From Pseudomonas sp. PIC25 (GTDB lineage: Bacteria; Pseudomonadota; Gammaproteobacteria; Pseudomonadales; Pseudomonadaceae): DNA of 64,000 nucleotides. The notes under the pieces are model-generated. The model was not told where the DNA came from. It was given only the letters and a program-made list of their open reading frames with translations, and ran no database searches. Below, piece after piece: positions 17,156 through 26,645 of the stretch (position 1 is its first letter; every line of letters begins with the position of its first letter). The stretch lies in contig NZ_MUJY01000183.1 in assembly GCF_002286785.1 (NCBI RefSeq), positions 1 through 64,000 of the forward strand. Direction: 5' to 3'. A program made the position numbers and the translations under genes.

Positions 17156-18337
17156 GTGCTCCCTTCTTCCGATGTCATCGTCCTCGGCGCTGGCGCCGCC
17201 GGCCTGATGTGTGCCTTCACCGCCGCCCAGCGCGGCCGCCGGGTGCAGCTGCTCGACCACGCCAACAAGGCCGGCAAGAAAATCCTCATGTCCGGCGGCG
17301 GGCGTTGCAACTTCACCAACCTGTACACCGAACCGACCAATTTCCTCTCGCGCAACCCGCACTTCTGCAAGTCGGCCCTGGCCCGCTTCACTCAGTGGGA
17401 TTTCATCGGTCTGGTGGCCAAGCACGGTATCCCGTACCACGAGAAGAAGCTCGGCCAACTGTTCTGCGATCACAAATCCAGCGACATCCTCGAAATGCTG
17501 CTGAAGGAATGCGCTGAGGCCGGCGTCGACCTGCGCCTGAACACCTCCATCGAGCGGATCGAAAAGACCGACGGCGGCTACCATCTGGACACCAGCGCCG
17601 GGCCGGTGGACTGCCAGTCCCTGGTCATCGCCACCGGAGGCCTGTCGATCCCCACCCTCGGCGCCACCGGCTTCGGCTATCAGGTCGCCCGCCAGTTCGG
17701 CCACGAAGTGCTGCCGACCCGCGCCGGGCTGGTGCCCTTCACCATCACCGATCAGTTGAAGGAGATGTGCAGCGAACTGTCCGGCACCTCGGTGGATTGC
17801 CGGGTGAGCTGCAACGGCCAAAGCTTCCGCGAGAACCTCCTGTTCACTCACCGCGGCCTCAGCGGCCCGGCTATCCTGCAAATTTCCTCCTACTGGCAGC
17901 CGGGCGACGCAGTGGAAATCGACCTGCTACCGGATCGCGACGCCGCCGACTGGCTGGCCGAGCAACAGGCCGCGCGGCCCAACACCGAGTTGAAGACGCT
18001 GCTCGCCGAATGCTTCACCAAGAAGCTGGCGAGCCTGCTGGCCGAGCACTGGTTCGTCTCCAAACCGCTGAAGCAGTACACCCCGGCCGAACTGAACGCC
18101 ATTGCCCAACGCCTCTCCGCCTGGACGCTGGTACCCGCCGGCACCGAAGGCTATCGCACCGCCGAAGTCACCCTGGGCGGGGTGAGCACGGACGAGGTGT
18201 CGTCCAAGACCTTCGAATCCCAGCGTTCGCCGGGCCTGTACTTCATCGGCGAAGTACTCGACGTCACCGGCCACCTCGGCGGTTTCAACTTCCAATGGGC
18301 CTGGGCCTCAGGGCACGCGGCGGGGGAGTACGTCTGA
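17156..18337 (+). CDS. BaiN/HI0933-family flavoprotein
   Basis: A 393-residue FAD-dependent oxidoreductase. The N-terminal Rossmann motif is VIVLGAGAAGLMCAF (about 7-21), followed by the family signature KILMSGGGRCNFTN (about 41-54), a middle ATGGLSIPTLGATG segment, and the C-terminal FAD contact LYFIGEVLDVTGHLGGFNFQWAWASG. The GTG start follows a CGAGG box. Members are often named aminoacetone oxidase, but the physiological substrate is not settled. Confidence 0.85.
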   Translation: MLPSSDVIVLGAGAAGLMCAFTAAQRGRRVQLLDHANKAGKKILMSGGGRCNFTNLYTEPTNFLSRNPHFCKSALARFTQWDFIGLVAKHGIPYHEKKLGQLFCDHKSSDILEMLLKECAEAGVDLRLNTSIERIEKTDGGYHLDTSAGPVDCQSLVIATGGLSIPTLGATGFGYQVARQFGHEVLPTRAGLVPFTITDQLKEMCSELSGTSVDCRVSCNGQSFRENLLFTHRGLSGPAILQISSYWQPGDAVEIDLLPDRDAADWLAEQQAARPNTELKTLLAECFTKKLASLLAEHWFVSKPLKQYTPAELNAIAQRLSAWTLVPAGTEGYRTAEVTLGGVSTDEVSSKTFESQRSPGLYFIGEVLDVTGHLGGFNFQWAWASGHAAGEYV

Positions 18338-18384
18338 GCCCCACGGGCGATGAATTCACCTACACACAGGCCCGAGGGCTTTTC

Positions 18385-18455
18385 GTAAGAGCCAGCTCTG
18401 CTGGCGATTCGTGCGCTCAGCAAAACTCCGTTTCGCGAGCAGAGCTCGCTCCTAC
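18385..18455. repeat. Inverted pair of REP units
   Basis: GTAAGAGCCAGCTCTGCTGGC (18385) and its near-complement, GCGAGCAGAGCTCGCTCCTAC (to 18455), face each other about 25 bases apart. Each unit is itself a short hairpin. The GTAGGAGCGAGCTCTGCTCGCGA form is a well-known Pseudomonas REP. They lie after the flavoprotein gene and may protect its 3' end. Confidence 0.7.
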
Positions 18456-18487
18456 AGGGCCGTGCTGTGGCTGAGCCGCCTACGGAC

Positions 18488-18673
18488 CTATTCCCGCTCC
18501 CCCGTCCCACTCCCCGGGCGCTCTTCCAACGGCGGTTCGGCCACGGTGTCCTGGTATTGCTGCGGGCTTTCCTGTGGGCCGCTCATGCTGTCGCGTTGTT
18601 TTTCTTCCGGCTGTTTGTCGCATCCCATCAGCAGCAGGCCGAGCAGGGTGGCGAGGAGGATCGGTGTGCGCAT
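18488..18673 (-). CDS. Small lipoprotein (paralogue of 26234-26440)
   Basis: A 61-residue protein with signal MRTPILLATLLGLLLMGC, where LMGC is a lipobox, followed by DKQPEEK and a short hydrophilic Ser/Gln/Glu/Pro-rich tail. GGAG lies 7 bases before the ATG. The first 20 residues match those of the lipoprotein at 26234-26440 almost position by position. Function is unknown. Confidence 0.75.
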   Translation of the reverse strand: MRTPILLATLLGLLLMGCDKQPEEKQRDSMSGPQESPQQYQDTVAEPPLEERPGSGTGERE

Positions 18674-18754
18674 GGTCGGGCTCCGTTTCCAAGGCGTGAT
18701 GCCGGCGTGAACCGGCCCTTGTTCGGTTGACCGCTTCCCGCGCTGGGAGTGCGC

Positions 18755-19408
18755 TCACTGAGCAGCGGTGAGTCCGAGGACGATGTCGAAGCGCGCGCTC
18801 AATTCACCGCTGGGCGGGTCGGGCAGCGGTGCGAAGTCGACAATCAGGCTGTCCCGTGCGCGGAGATCGCGGATGGCGTTGAGGATGCCGTCGCGCGCGT
18901 TCAGCGGTTCGCCACGGACGTAACACTGGGTGGTGAAGCGCGGCTGGCCGGGCGGGGTGACGGCCACATGGATGTGCGGCGTGCGCCCCGGGTAGGGCAC
19001 CGGGCGAATGGTGCGAAAGCGGTAGGCACCGTCGCGGCCGGTTTCGAATCGGCCGTAGCCTTGGAAGTTGCCGTCGCGCCGCGCCGGATCGCCGCCCCGA
19101 CTGTGCAGGTACTGGCCGTTGGCGTCCACTTGCCAGATTTCTATCAGTGTCCGGTTGAGCGGCGAGCCGTTGGTATCGAGCAACCGGCCATGCAGGTGGG
19201 TGATCGCGCCGATGGCCGGGGTGAGCCGGTCGTCGACGAGGATCAGGTCGTTGTCGCGGTCAAGCGGCAGCGCGTCCGGGTAGAACGGGCCCTGGGTCTG
19301 CCGGGGCGTCAGCAGCAGTTCGGCGAAGACGCCGGGCGCCGCCAACGCGAGGCCGGCGCAGCCGAGGCCCAGCAGCAGCCTGCGGCGAAGTGCATCCGGC
19401 CCCGACAC
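18755..19408 (-). CDS. Secreted intradiol ring-cleavage dioxygenase-like protein
   Basis: A 217-residue protein with an export signal (RRRLLLGLGCAGLALAAPGVFA, twin-arginine-like). The intradiol dioxygenase beta-sandwich follows. All four non-heme Fe(III) ligands of protocatechuate/catechol dioxygenases appear kept: Tyr in NGQYLH, Tyr in RPVPYPG, and both His in TPHIHVAV. It may cleave a catechol outside the cytoplasm. It starts 6 bases after the alanine dehydrogenase stop, so the two are probably cotranscribed, for no obvious metabolic reason. Confidence 0.82.
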   Translation of the reverse strand: MSGPDALRRRLLLGLGCAGLALAAPGVFAELLLTPRQTQGPFYPDALPLDRDNDLILVDDRLTPAIGAITHLHGRLLDTNGSPLNRTLIEIWQVDANGQYLHSRGGDPARRDGNFQGYGRFETGRDGAYRFRTIRPVPYPGRTPHIHVAVTPPGQPRFTTQCYVRGEPLNARDGILNAIRDLRARDSLIVDFAPLPDPPSGELSARFDIVLGLTAAQ

Positions 19409-19414
19409 GCTGCC

Positions 19415-20536
19415 TCACAACTCGGCGAGCACCGCGCCCGGCGGCTGGTGCGGCAGGCCGTGGGCGTCCGCCACGCTGGCGCAGGTGATCAACCCGCGCG
19501 CGACGTTGAGGCCGTTGAGCAAATGCGGGTCGCCCTCCAGGGCGCGGCGGGTGCCTTTCTCGGCCAGGGCGACGACGAACGGCAGAGTCGCATTGTTCAA
19601 CGCCAGGGTGGAGGTGCGCGCCACTCCGCCGGGCATATTGGCGACGCAGTAGTGCACCACTTCGTCGACCAGGTAGGTGGGTTTGTCGTGGGTGGTGGGC
19701 TTGGACGTCTCGGAGCAACCGCCCTGGTCGATGGCCACGTCCACCAGCACCGCGCCGGGCTTCATCAGGCTGACCATCTCGGCGCTGATCAATTTGGGCG
19801 CCGAAGCACCGGGGATCAGCACCGCGCCGATCACCAGGTCCGCCGCCAGCACCTGCTCGCGTACCGCGCTGCGAGTCGAGTAGAGCGTGGTGATGCGGTT
19901 GCCGTACTGGGCATCCAGCCGGCGCAAGGCATCGACGCTCTTGTCCAGCACCGTGACGTCGGCGCCCAGGCCCACGGCCATGGCCAGGGCGTGGCTGCCA
20001 ACCACGCCGCCGCCGAGGATCACCACCTTGCCCGCCGGCACGCCGGGCACCCCGCCAAGCAGTACGCCGCGCCCGCCACGGGCTTTCTCCAGGCAGGTGG
20101 CGCCGGCCTGGATGGACATGCGTCCGGCCACTTCGGACATGGGCGCCAGCAACGGCAGGCGACCCTGGGCATCGGTGACGGTTTCGTAGGCGATGCAGAC
20201 GGCGCCCGAGGCGATCAGCTCGTCGGTCTGGGCACGGTCGGGAGCAAGGTGCAGGTAGGTGAACAGGGTGTGTTCCGAGCGCAGCCGGGCACGCTCTTCG
20301 GCCAACGGTTCCTTGACCTTGACGATCAGCTCGGCGACGTCGAACACCTCCTCGGCATCGCGGGCGATCCGCGCGCCGGCGGCCTGGTAGTCCTCGTCGA
20401 AGAAGCCGATAGCCGCGCCGGCCTGGGTCTGCACCGAGACTTCATGACCGAGCCCGGCCAGTTCGGCTACGGATTGCGGGGTCAGGCCGACGCGGTATTC
20501 ATGGTTCTTGATTTCCTTCGGGACGCCAATACGCAT
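19415..20536 (-). CDS. ald: Alanine dehydrogenase
   Basis: A 373-residue NAD-dependent enzyme interconverting L-alanine and pyruvate plus ammonia. The N-terminus [20 protein letters not shown] is characteristic, with the catalytic lysine in VKVKEPL and the histidine in FTYLHLAPD. The NAD fold is [14 protein letters not shown] (about 170-183), followed by the conserved [19 protein letters not shown] and [17 protein letters not shown] precedes the ATG by 6 bases. No Lrp-type regulator is adjacent. Confidence 0.94.
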   Translation of the reverse strand: MRIGVPKEIKNHEYRVGLTPQSVAELAGLGHEVSVQTQAGAAIGFFDEDYQAAGARIARDAEEVFDVAELIVKVKEPLAEERARLRSEHTLFTYLHLAPDRAQTDELIASGAVCIAYETVTDAQGRLPLLAPMSEVAGRMSIQAGATCLEKARGGRGVLLGGVPGVPAGKVVILGGGVVGSHALAMAVGLGADVTVLDKSVDALRRLDAQYGNRITTLYSTRSAVREQVLAADLVIGAVLIPGASAPKLISAEMVSLMKPGAVLVDVAIDQGGCSETSKPTTHDKPTYLVDEVVHYCVANMPGGVARTSTLALNNATLPFVVALAEKGTRRALEGDPHLLNGLNVARGLITCASVADAHGLPHQPPGAVLAEL

Positions 20537-20718
20537 GGGATTCTCCGGACAGTGGCGGCGATGCAGCCGATAGGAAAAAGTCTAGGAAAGCCTCCCTCGA
20601 TCGCAGACCTGAATACGCATGGGCTTTCAGGAGATTTCGCTGAAAACCCACCTCTTTTTGGACGGCGGGCGCGGCCGAAGGCGCTGGCAAGCGGTTTTCT
20701 GCCTTCCGGCCGCGTGGA

Positions 20719-21483
20719 TCACTTCGGCCCCTCGGGCGCGATGGTCATGCCTTTCAGCAACTCGATGGGCAGCGGAAAGACGATGGTCGAGCTTTTGTCT
20801 CCGGCGATCGATCCCAGGGTCTGCATGTAGCGCAGCTGCATTGCGCCGGGCTGGCGGCCAAGCATCTCGGCGGCCTGCATCAGCTTCTCGGAGGCTTGCA
20901 GCTCGCCCTCGGCGTGGATCACCTTGGCCCGCCGCTCGCGCTCGGCTTCCGCCTGGCGGGCGATGGCGCGGATCATGGACTCGTCCAAGTCGACGTGCTT
21001 GATCTCCACGTTGGAGACCTTGATGCCCCAGGCATCGGTCTGCGCGTCCAGCACCTGCTGGATGTCGCCGTTGAGCTGCTCGCGCTCGGCCAGCATGTCG
21101 TCGAGGTCGTGCTTGCCGAGCACCGCGCGCAGGGTGGTCTGCGCCAACTGGCTGGTGGCCGAGTGGTAATCCTCGACCTGGATGATCGCCCTCTGCGGGT
21201 CAAGCACCCGGTAGTAGACTACCGCGTTGACCTTCACCGAGACGTTGTCACGGGAGATCACGTCCTGGGTCGGCACGTCCAGCACCAGGGTGCGCAGGTC
21301 CACGCGCACCATCTGCTGGATACCCGGGATGATGATGACCAACCCGGGGCCCTTGACCCGCCAGAAGCGGCCGAGCTGGAACACCACGCCCCGTTCGTAT
21401 TCGCGCAGGATACGGAACGCCGAAACCAGCAAGGCGAGTACCAGCGCCGCAAGAAACCCGAAACTCAATTGGAAACCGATCAT
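20719..21483 (-). CDS. Slipin (stomatin/prohibitin-like SPFH protein)
   Basis: A 254-residue protein with one N-terminal membrane helix ([16 protein letters not shown]). The SPFH/band 7 domain contains [29 protein letters not shown] and, later, the coiled-coil [22 protein letters not shown]. Its ATG overlaps the stop of the NfeD gene (ATGA), and the pair is a known functional partnership thought to organise membrane protein quality control. Confidence 0.9.
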   Translation of the reverse strand: MIGFQLSFGFLAALVLALLVSAFRILREYERGVVFQLGRFWRVKGPGLVIIIPGIQQMVRVDLRTLVLDVPTQDVISRDNVSVKVNAVVYYRVLDPQRAIIQVEDYHSATSQLAQTTLRAVLGKHDLDDMLAEREQLNGDIQQVLDAQTDAWGIKVSNVEIKHVDLDESMIRAIARQAEAERERRAKVIHAEGELQASEKLMQAAEMLGRQPGAMQLRYMQTLGSIAGDKSSTIVFPLPIELLKGMTIAPEGPK

Positions 21484-22868
21484 TCAACCTCCTCCCGCTG
21501 GCCATCTTCGGCCGCGGTCACCTGTAGAAGAACCCCGTCTCGCGCCAGCACCCGCACCGTCTGACCGGCCTGCAACGGCGCCTCGCTCGACACCCGCCAG
21601 CGCTCGCCCTGCAACCGGACCCAGCCGCTGCGGGGGTCGTCCGCCTGCACCGCGTCCACCGCCACCCGGCTGCCGACCAGTCCGGCGTCGCCGCTGACCA
21701 CTACCCGCTGGCGCGCCTTCAGCGCCATCCCCACCAGCGCCGCGATCAGTACCGCGCTGACCACCGCCACGCTGACGATCAGCGGCAGCGGAATGCCGAA
21801 GCCGGGGACTTCGGTGTCGATCAGGATCACCGCACCGACCACGAAGGCCACCACCCCTCCGATGCCGAGCACGCCGAAGCTGGGCAGGAAGGCTTCGGCC
21901 ACCATGAAGGCGAGGCCGAGCAGAATCAGCCCTACCCCGGCATAGCTCACCGGCAGCAGTTGCAGCGAATAGAGCGCGAGGATCAGGCAGATACCGCCGA
22001 GCACACCGCCGATGCCGAGACCGGGGTTGGTGAATTCGAAGAACAGGCCGTAGATGCCCAGCATCATCAGGATCAGCGCCACGCTGGGGTTGGTGATCAC
22101 CGCCAACAGGCGGGTGCGCCAGTCCGGCTCGTGGTGGATCAGCGCGGCACCGGCGGTACGCAGCGTCAGGTCCTGGCCGGCGGCATTCAGCGTCTTGCCG
22201 TCCAGTTGCCGCAGCAGGTCGTTGAGGTCCCGCGCCCGGTAGTCCACCACCTTGAGCCGCAGCGCTTCGTCGGCGGACAGGCTGACCGCCTCGCGCACCG
22301 CCCGTTCGGCCCAATCGGCGTTGCGCCCGCGCATCTGCGCCAGGCCCCGGATGTAGGCAGCGGCATCGTTGACCTGCTTGCGCGTCAGCGCATCGCCGGA
22401 CTCGGGAGCGGCCGGCTGGCCACGCTGGCGTTGCGGGTCGTCGGGATCTTCCGGCTGCTCGGGCGGCGCGCCGGGCATGCCGCCGATCTGCACCGGGGTC
22501 GCCGCGCCCAGGTTGGTGCCTGGGGCCATGGCGGCGATATGGCTGGCGTAGAGGATGTAGGTACCGGCGCTGGCGGCCCGCGCCCCGCTGGGCGATACGT
22601 AGCTGGCCACCGGCACCGGACTGGCGAGGATCGCCTTGATGATGTCGCGCATCGAGGTATCCAGGCCGCCCGGGGTGTCGATGTTGATCACCACCAACTG
22701 GGCGCCCTCGTCCACTGCACGGGCCAGGCCGCGCACCAGGTAGTCGGCGCTGGCCGGGCCGATCGGGCCGTTCACCGTCAACACGCTCACCGCGCCGGCG
22801 GCCATGGTCGCCGCGGCCGGCGCCAGCAGCGCCAGACACAGCATGATGCGCGGGATCAGGCGATTCAT
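21480..22868 (-). CDS. NfeD-family membrane serine protease (ClpP-class domain)
   Basis: A 462-residue protein. A signal peptide ends near residue 24 (ATMAAGA). The ClpP/SppA-like protease domain follows, with NIDTPGG and the nucleophile serine region [21 protein letters not shown]. Four or so membrane helices then lie at about 260-385, and a C-terminal soluble OB-like NfeD domain ([12 protein letters not shown]...[24 protein letters not shown]) ends the protein. The ATG at 22868 has GGAGAGG upstream. Relatives cleave the C-terminus of their partner slipin. Confidence 0.9.
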   Translation of the reverse strand: MNRLIPRIMLCLALLAPAAATMAAGAVSVLTVNGPIGPASADYLVRGLARAVDEGAQLVVINIDTPGGLDTSMRDIIKAILASPVPVASYVSPSGARAASAGTYILYASHIAAMAPGTNLGAATPVQIGGMPGAPPEQPEDPDDPQRQRGQPAAPESGDALTRKQVNDAAAYIRGLAQMRGRNADWAERAVREAVSLSADEALRLKVVDYRARDLNDLLRQLDGKTLNAAGQDLTLRTAGAALIHHEPDWRTRLLAVITNPSVALILMMLGIYGLFFEFTNPGLGIGGVLGGICLILALYSLQLLPVSYAGVGLILLGLAFMVAEAFLPSFGVLGIGGVVAFVVGAVILIDTEVPGFGIPLPLIVSVAVVSAVLIAALVGMALKARQRVVVSGDAGLVGSRVAVDAVQADDPRSGWVRLQGERWRVSSEAPLQAGQTVRVLARDGVLLQVTAAEDGQREEVE

Positions 22869-23254
22869 AAGCCTCTCCACGGCAGAACCTGGGAGCCACC
22901 GGCGGGTACGCCGGATAACGGCTGCTCCTTGCAAGGATAGTTGACGACGCCTGCACGGGATGCACACGGGCCCCGGGCAGCCGCGTCACCGGCCCGCTCG
23001 GGGCGGTTTCGCTTCGACCGATTCGGCATAGCGCTAACCCGTTGAAAAACCATCGGTTCTAAAGCCAGTGGCCATCAAGTCGGCGCAGCCCTTGTGGCAA
23101 AAGCCCTACAGGGCCTGTGGGTTCGTTCGAGAGAGTGTCTCAATCGGGTCGATAGGGTGAGTCTATTTCCAGACGCCAAAGGCTTGACCTAGGCCTACCT
23201 ACGCGCAGCCCCGTCGTACAGGGAGCCAATACCAATGAACAGGAGGCCGCATAG
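22869..23254. other. Divergent promoter region between nfeD and the di-heme cytochrome gene
   Basis: A 386-base gap. A fragment CGTTGAAAAACC at 23039 resembles the end of the hairpin element at 7647. A small hairpin GCCCTACAGGGC lies near 23103. No operator or promoter could be called with confidence. Confidence 0.4.
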
Positions 23255-24652
23255 ATGACCATTCCACTCGCCCGCAACCGTCTGGCGCTTGCCACCGGTC
23301 TGGCGCTTGCCGTGATAACCGGTGCCGGTCATGGCGCCGAACCGGAGAAGCCATCCAGTTACGCCCCGGTGATCGAAGAGGATTTCGATACCGTGTTCAA
23401 ACGCATGTCGGCGGACAAACCGAAAGTCATGCAAAAACAGAAAGCGTTGCTGGAAGAGCGCTACGATCTCGCCGACAGGCCCGCCAATGGCGTCACCATG
23501 ACCCGTGGTAAGCCGGTCCAGGCGGGGATCAGGGTCAAGCTGCCGAAGGGCACGACCTGGGACGAATTGGCGAAGATGAGCCCGGACGAGATTCGCGAGA
23601 AGAAGCTCTTCCCAGCCGGCTTCCTGCCCCTGCCCCACCCGAACCATGCGGAAGGCGGGATGGTTTTCCCACACTTCCAGATCGATGAGATCAACAAGCA
23701 GCAACAGCGCGACCTGACCCGCTTCGATCTGGATTTCGACCTGCCGGACCACTTCCTGCCCGAATTCCCGGCGCCGATCTTCCTCACCACCCGGCCAGAC
23801 CTGGGCGACGTTTCCCAAGGCAAGTTGGTGACCCTGTCCAACTACTACGAGCTGTTCAACGGCATCCTCAATCCCAAGCAGATCGAGGGCCTGCGCCTGC
23901 TCGTCACGCCCTTCATGCAGCAGCAGTTCAACGCCACCGCCGACCGCCGCAGCGAGAAGCCCAGCTTCGGCGTGGCCTGCTTCGACTGCCACGCCAACGG
24001 CCACACCAACGCAGCCACTCACCTGGTCGGCGACATCCGTCCGCAGGAGCTGCGCCACCGCATCGACACCCCATCGCTGCGCGGGGTGAACATCCAGCGC
24101 CTGTTCGGCTCGCAACGCGCCCTGAAGACGGTGGAGGACTTCACCGAGTTCGAACAACGCGCCGCCTACTTCGACGGCGACCCGGTGATCGCCACCAAGA
24201 AAGGCGTGAACATCCTCGAGCGCGGCAGCCAGGTGCACTTCATGGGTGAGTTCCAGGCGCTGCTCGACTTCCCGCCCGCGCCCAAGTTGGATATCGAGGG
24301 CAAGCTGGACCCGAGCAAGGCCACCGAGCAGGAAATGCGCGGTCAGGAGCTGTTCTTCGGCAAGGCCGCCTGCGCCGGTTGTCATGTGCCGCCGTATTAC
24401 ACCGACAACCTGATGCATAACCTGAAGACCGAGCGCTTCTTCGAGCCGCAGACGATCAACGGCCGGCTGGCCAAGGCCGACGGCCCGATCAAGACCTTCC
24501 CGCTGCGCGGCATCAAGGACTCGCCGCCGTACCTGCACGACGACCGCCTGCTGACCCTGGACGACACTGTGGAGTTCTTCAACCTGGTGCTGCAACGCGG
24601 TCTCAGCGAGTCGGAAAAGGCCGATCTGGTGGCGTTCCTGAGGACGCTCTAG
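23255..24652 (+). CDS. Periplasmic di-heme cytochrome c (cytochrome c peroxidase-like)
   Basis: A 465-residue protein with a signal peptide ending near GHGA (about residue 27). Two heme-binding motifs are CFDCH (about 243-247) and CAGCH (about 373-377), the second in a MauG/CcpA-type C-terminal domain with NLKTERFF and SPPYLHDDRLLTLDDTVEFFN. It is longer than classical bacterial cytochrome c peroxidases, owing to an extended N-terminal region. The start has AGGAGG 8 bases upstream. Related Pseudomonas proteins are annotated as cytochrome B6 without a proven role. Confidence 0.8.
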   Translation: MTIPLARNRLALATGLALAVITGAGHGAEPEKPSSYAPVIEEDFDTVFKRMSADKPKVMQKQKALLEERYDLADRPANGVTMTRGKPVQAGIRVKLPKGTTWDELAKMSPDEIREKKLFPAGFLPLPHPNHAEGGMVFPHFQIDEINKQQQRDLTRFDLDFDLPDHFLPEFPAPIFLTTRPDLGDVSQGKLVTLSNYYELFNGILNPKQIEGLRLLVTPFMQQQFNATADRRSEKPSFGVACFDCHANGHTNAATHLVGDIRPQELRHRIDTPSLRGVNIQRLFGSQRALKTVEDFTEFEQRAAYFDGDPVIATKKGVNILERGSQVHFMGEFQALLDFPPAPKLDIEGKLDPSKATEQEMRGQELFFGKAACAGCHVPPYYTDNLMHNLKTERFFEPQTINGRLAKADGPIKTFPLRGIKDSPPYLHDDRLLTLDDTVEFFNLVLQRGLSESEKADLVAFLRTL

Positions 24653-24660
24653 ACAGGCAC

Positions 24661-24675
24661 GGTGCGCCCCGCACC
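24661..24675. terminator. Short hairpin between convergent genes
   Basis: GGTGC-GCCCC-GCACC lies between the convergent cytochrome and binding-protein genes. There is no T tract, so termination is only suggested. Confidence 0.3.
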
Positions 24676-24677
24676 GC

Positions 24678-25448
24678 TCAGGGGCGCGCCGTGATCCGCA
24701 GACTGCTATCGCCGTCCCTCTCCCAGGCGCGCAACAGCTTCGCGTAGGTGCCATCGGCGCGCATCCCGGCCAGCGCCCGGTCAAAGGCAGCGACGATGCG
24801 GGCATGGTCGGTATGGTGGCGACTGACCAGTATATGCAGCGGGTTCTCGCTCAGCGGCCTGGGCAGGAACTCCAGCGCCGCTTGCAGGCGGGGCGACTCG
24901 CGGGACAAGCGAAAGCGCGCCACCCGCTCGTCGTCCAGGGTGAGGGCCACCCGTCCGGCATAGAGCATGTGCAGGGCGTTGTCGAAGCCCAGCACCGGCA
25001 CCTTGCGCAATCGCTCGTAACTGTCGAAATGGCGCTCGTAGGCGTAACCGCGCACCACGGCGATATCCAGCGCCAGCAGATCGTCCAGCCGGCGGTAGCG
25101 GACGGGGTTGTCCTTGCGCTGGAGGAACAGAATCCGGTTGGTCAGGTAGGGCGTCGAGAATGCTCCGATCGCCTCCCGCTCGGGGGAATGCCAGGCGCAG
25201 ACCAGCACGTCATAACTGCCGTTGCCGATACCATGCAGGGCCCGCGCCCAGGGCATTTCCATGTATTCGCTGGTGTAGCCGGCACGCTCCAGTGCCGTAC
25301 TCACCAGTTCCACGGCCAGGCCGCCATGGGGCAACGACTGATCGGTGTAGGGAGGCCAGATGTCGCCCACCAGCCGCAGCTTTTCCGCCCACGCACCGGC
25401 GGGTAACAACAGCAACAGCAGCAAGGCGCCGGCGCGCGACGAAAACAT
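24678..25448 (-). CDS. Orphan periplasmic solute-binding protein (amino-acid type)
   Basis: A 256-residue type 2 periplasmic binding protein of the HisJ/GlnH fold. The signal peptide ends AWA (about residue 21), then KLRLVGDIWPPYTD begins the mature domain. Further family features are YLTNRILFLQRKDN and DIAVVRGYAYERHF. No permease or ATPase gene is nearby, so it may be a scavenging, sensory or regulatory binding protein rather than a transporter part. It resembles the protein at 26646-27404. Confidence 0.8.
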   Translation of the reverse strand: MFSSRAGALLLLLLLPAGAWAEKLRLVGDIWPPYTDQSLPHGGLAVELVSTALERAGYTSEYMEMPWARALHGIGNGSYDVLVCAWHSPEREAIGAFSTPYLTNRILFLQRKDNPVRYRRLDDLLALDIAVVRGYAYERHFDSYERLRKVPVLGFDNALHMLYAGRVALTLDDERVARFRLSRESPRLQAALEFLPRPLSENPLHILVSRHHTDHARIVAAFDRALAGMRADGTYAKLLRAWERDGDSSLRITARP

Positions 25449-25721
25449 TGGGGCGATTCCAGTCGGTCGAGGCTCGTTACGGTTCGGGCACGGTCAATCG
25501 CCGCCTCGCCATGAAATGGCGAATGGCCATTATGTGGCAATCTTATGGCGCCAGGAAAGCGCCATGACGGCAAGCCCTTTCCGACCGGTTACGTCTTCCT
25601 CGTCTATTCATCCCTCCCCATAGCACCAAGTGTTCCTGCCCCGGGGGACTGCCACAGCGCACCGCTGGCTAAACTTTGATCAGATAAAGCGACATGCCCG
25701 GAGCGGACGAGGAGGTGAATC

Positions 25722-26186
25722 ATGCGTATGGCGGCAACCCTGCAACGCAGCCTTGAGGGCTCCGGATGCCAGTTCGAACTGGTATCCCACCCACATTCGG
25801 CGACCAGCCTGGAATCGGCACGGACAGCCGGGATACCGGCGGATCGCCTGGCCAAATCGGTGGTGCTGGACGACCGCCGCGGCCATTTCCTGATGGCCGT
25901 GGTGCCGGCCAACCGGCATCTGGATCTGAGCAAGGTGCGCAAGGATTCGCGTAAGTGGCAACTGACCAGCGAATACCGGATCGGCAGCCTGTTCAAGGAT
26001 TGCGAGCGCGGCGCGGTCCCGGCCGTCGGCGAGGCCTACGGGATGAACATGCTGATCGACCCGATGCTGACCCGGCAGCAGGACATCTATCTGGAAGCGG
26101 GAGACCACGAGAGTCTGGTGCACATGCGCATGGACCAGTTCCTCAAGCTCGCGCCGCACGCCGAAGTGTGCGAGCTGAGCCAGTGA
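25722..26186 (+). CDS. YbaK/EbsC-family aminoacyl-tRNA deacylase-like protein
   Basis: A 154-residue cytoplasmic protein with the YbaK/ProX editing fold. The expected lysine in DRLAKSVVLDD (about residue 45), the GAVPAVGEAYGM loop, and LEAGDHESLVHMRMDQFLKL are all present. It probably hydrolyses a mischarged aminoacyl-tRNA; the amino acid cannot be told. GGAGGTG lies upstream of the ATG. Confidence 0.82.
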   Translation: MRMAATLQRSLEGSGCQFELVSHPHSATSLESARTAGIPADRLAKSVVLDDRRGHFLMAVVPANRHLDLSKVRKDSRKWQLTSEYRIGSLFKDCERGAVPAVGEAYGMNMLIDPMLTRQQDIYLEAGDHESLVHMRMDQFLKLAPHAEVCELSQ

Positions 26187-26195
26187 AGCTGAGAC

Positions 26196-26219
26196 CCCAG
26201 GCGGCGCGGGCCGCCTGGG
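26196..26219. terminator. Strong hairpin between convergent genes
   Basis: Arms CCCAGGCGGC (26196-26205) and GCCGCCTGGG (26210-26219) are perfect complements around GCGG. It lies between the YbaK gene and the minus-strand lipoprotein gene and could serve both. No T tract follows. Confidence 0.5.
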
Positions 26220-26233
26220 AAGCCCGGCAGGAC

Positions 26234-26440
26234 CTACTGGCTCTGCCCGGTCCCGGTGCCAGTGCCGGTCCCGGTGCCTTGCGGCTGCTCCGGCGGTGGC
26301 GGGGGTGTGGTCGGCGGCGTGGTCGGCTGCTCGGTTGTGCTCGGCGGCGGAGTGCTCGGGCTCTGCGCGGGCTCGTCCTTCTTGTCGCAGCCCACCAGCA
26401 GAGCGCCTAGCAGCGCAGCCAGCAATAAGGGAGTTCGCAT
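26234..26440 (-). CDS. Small lipoprotein with Pro/Thr and Gly-Thr repeat tail
   Basis: A 68-residue protein: signal MRTPLLLAALLGALLVGC with lipobox LVGC, then DKKDEPAQ, a Pro/Thr-rich stretch, and a tail of five Gly-Thr pairs. The tail is coded by a six-base tandem repeat (complement of CCGGTS) that could expand or shrink in frame. GGAGGTGATCC precedes the ATG. Its N-terminus closely matches the lipoprotein at 18488-18673, so the two are paralogues. Function is unknown. Confidence 0.75.
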   Translation of the reverse strand: MRTPLLLAALLGALLVGCDKKDEPAQSPSTPPPSTTEQPTTPPTTPPPPPEQPQGTGTGTGTGTGQSQ

Positions 26441-26645
26441 GGATCACCTCCATCAGGTTGAAGGCCGTCGAGCGGCCCGGAATCCAGGACCAAACTTGGC
26501 CCCCGCATGGATTGACCGTGCCATTCCCGCTTAGTGCCCAAAACCGTGACGCAGTTCTCCAATTTCTTGGGACACAGACCTTTTGCTTTCTACTGAAACG
26601 CCCCGACCGATGGCCTGCATCCCGCGAGATTCGTAGCCTTGCCGG

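Noticed and set aside
18749-20830. Plus-strand 693-codon reading frame
   Set aside because: It is antisense to the dioxygenase, ald and part of the slipin gene; composition is that of a shadow frame.
23235-23258. Seven-codon mini-gene overlapping the start of the di-heme cytochrome gene
   Set aside because: Its codons contain the AGGAGG ribosome site of the main gene, so it is most likely chance; no amino-acid-specific leader pattern is seen.
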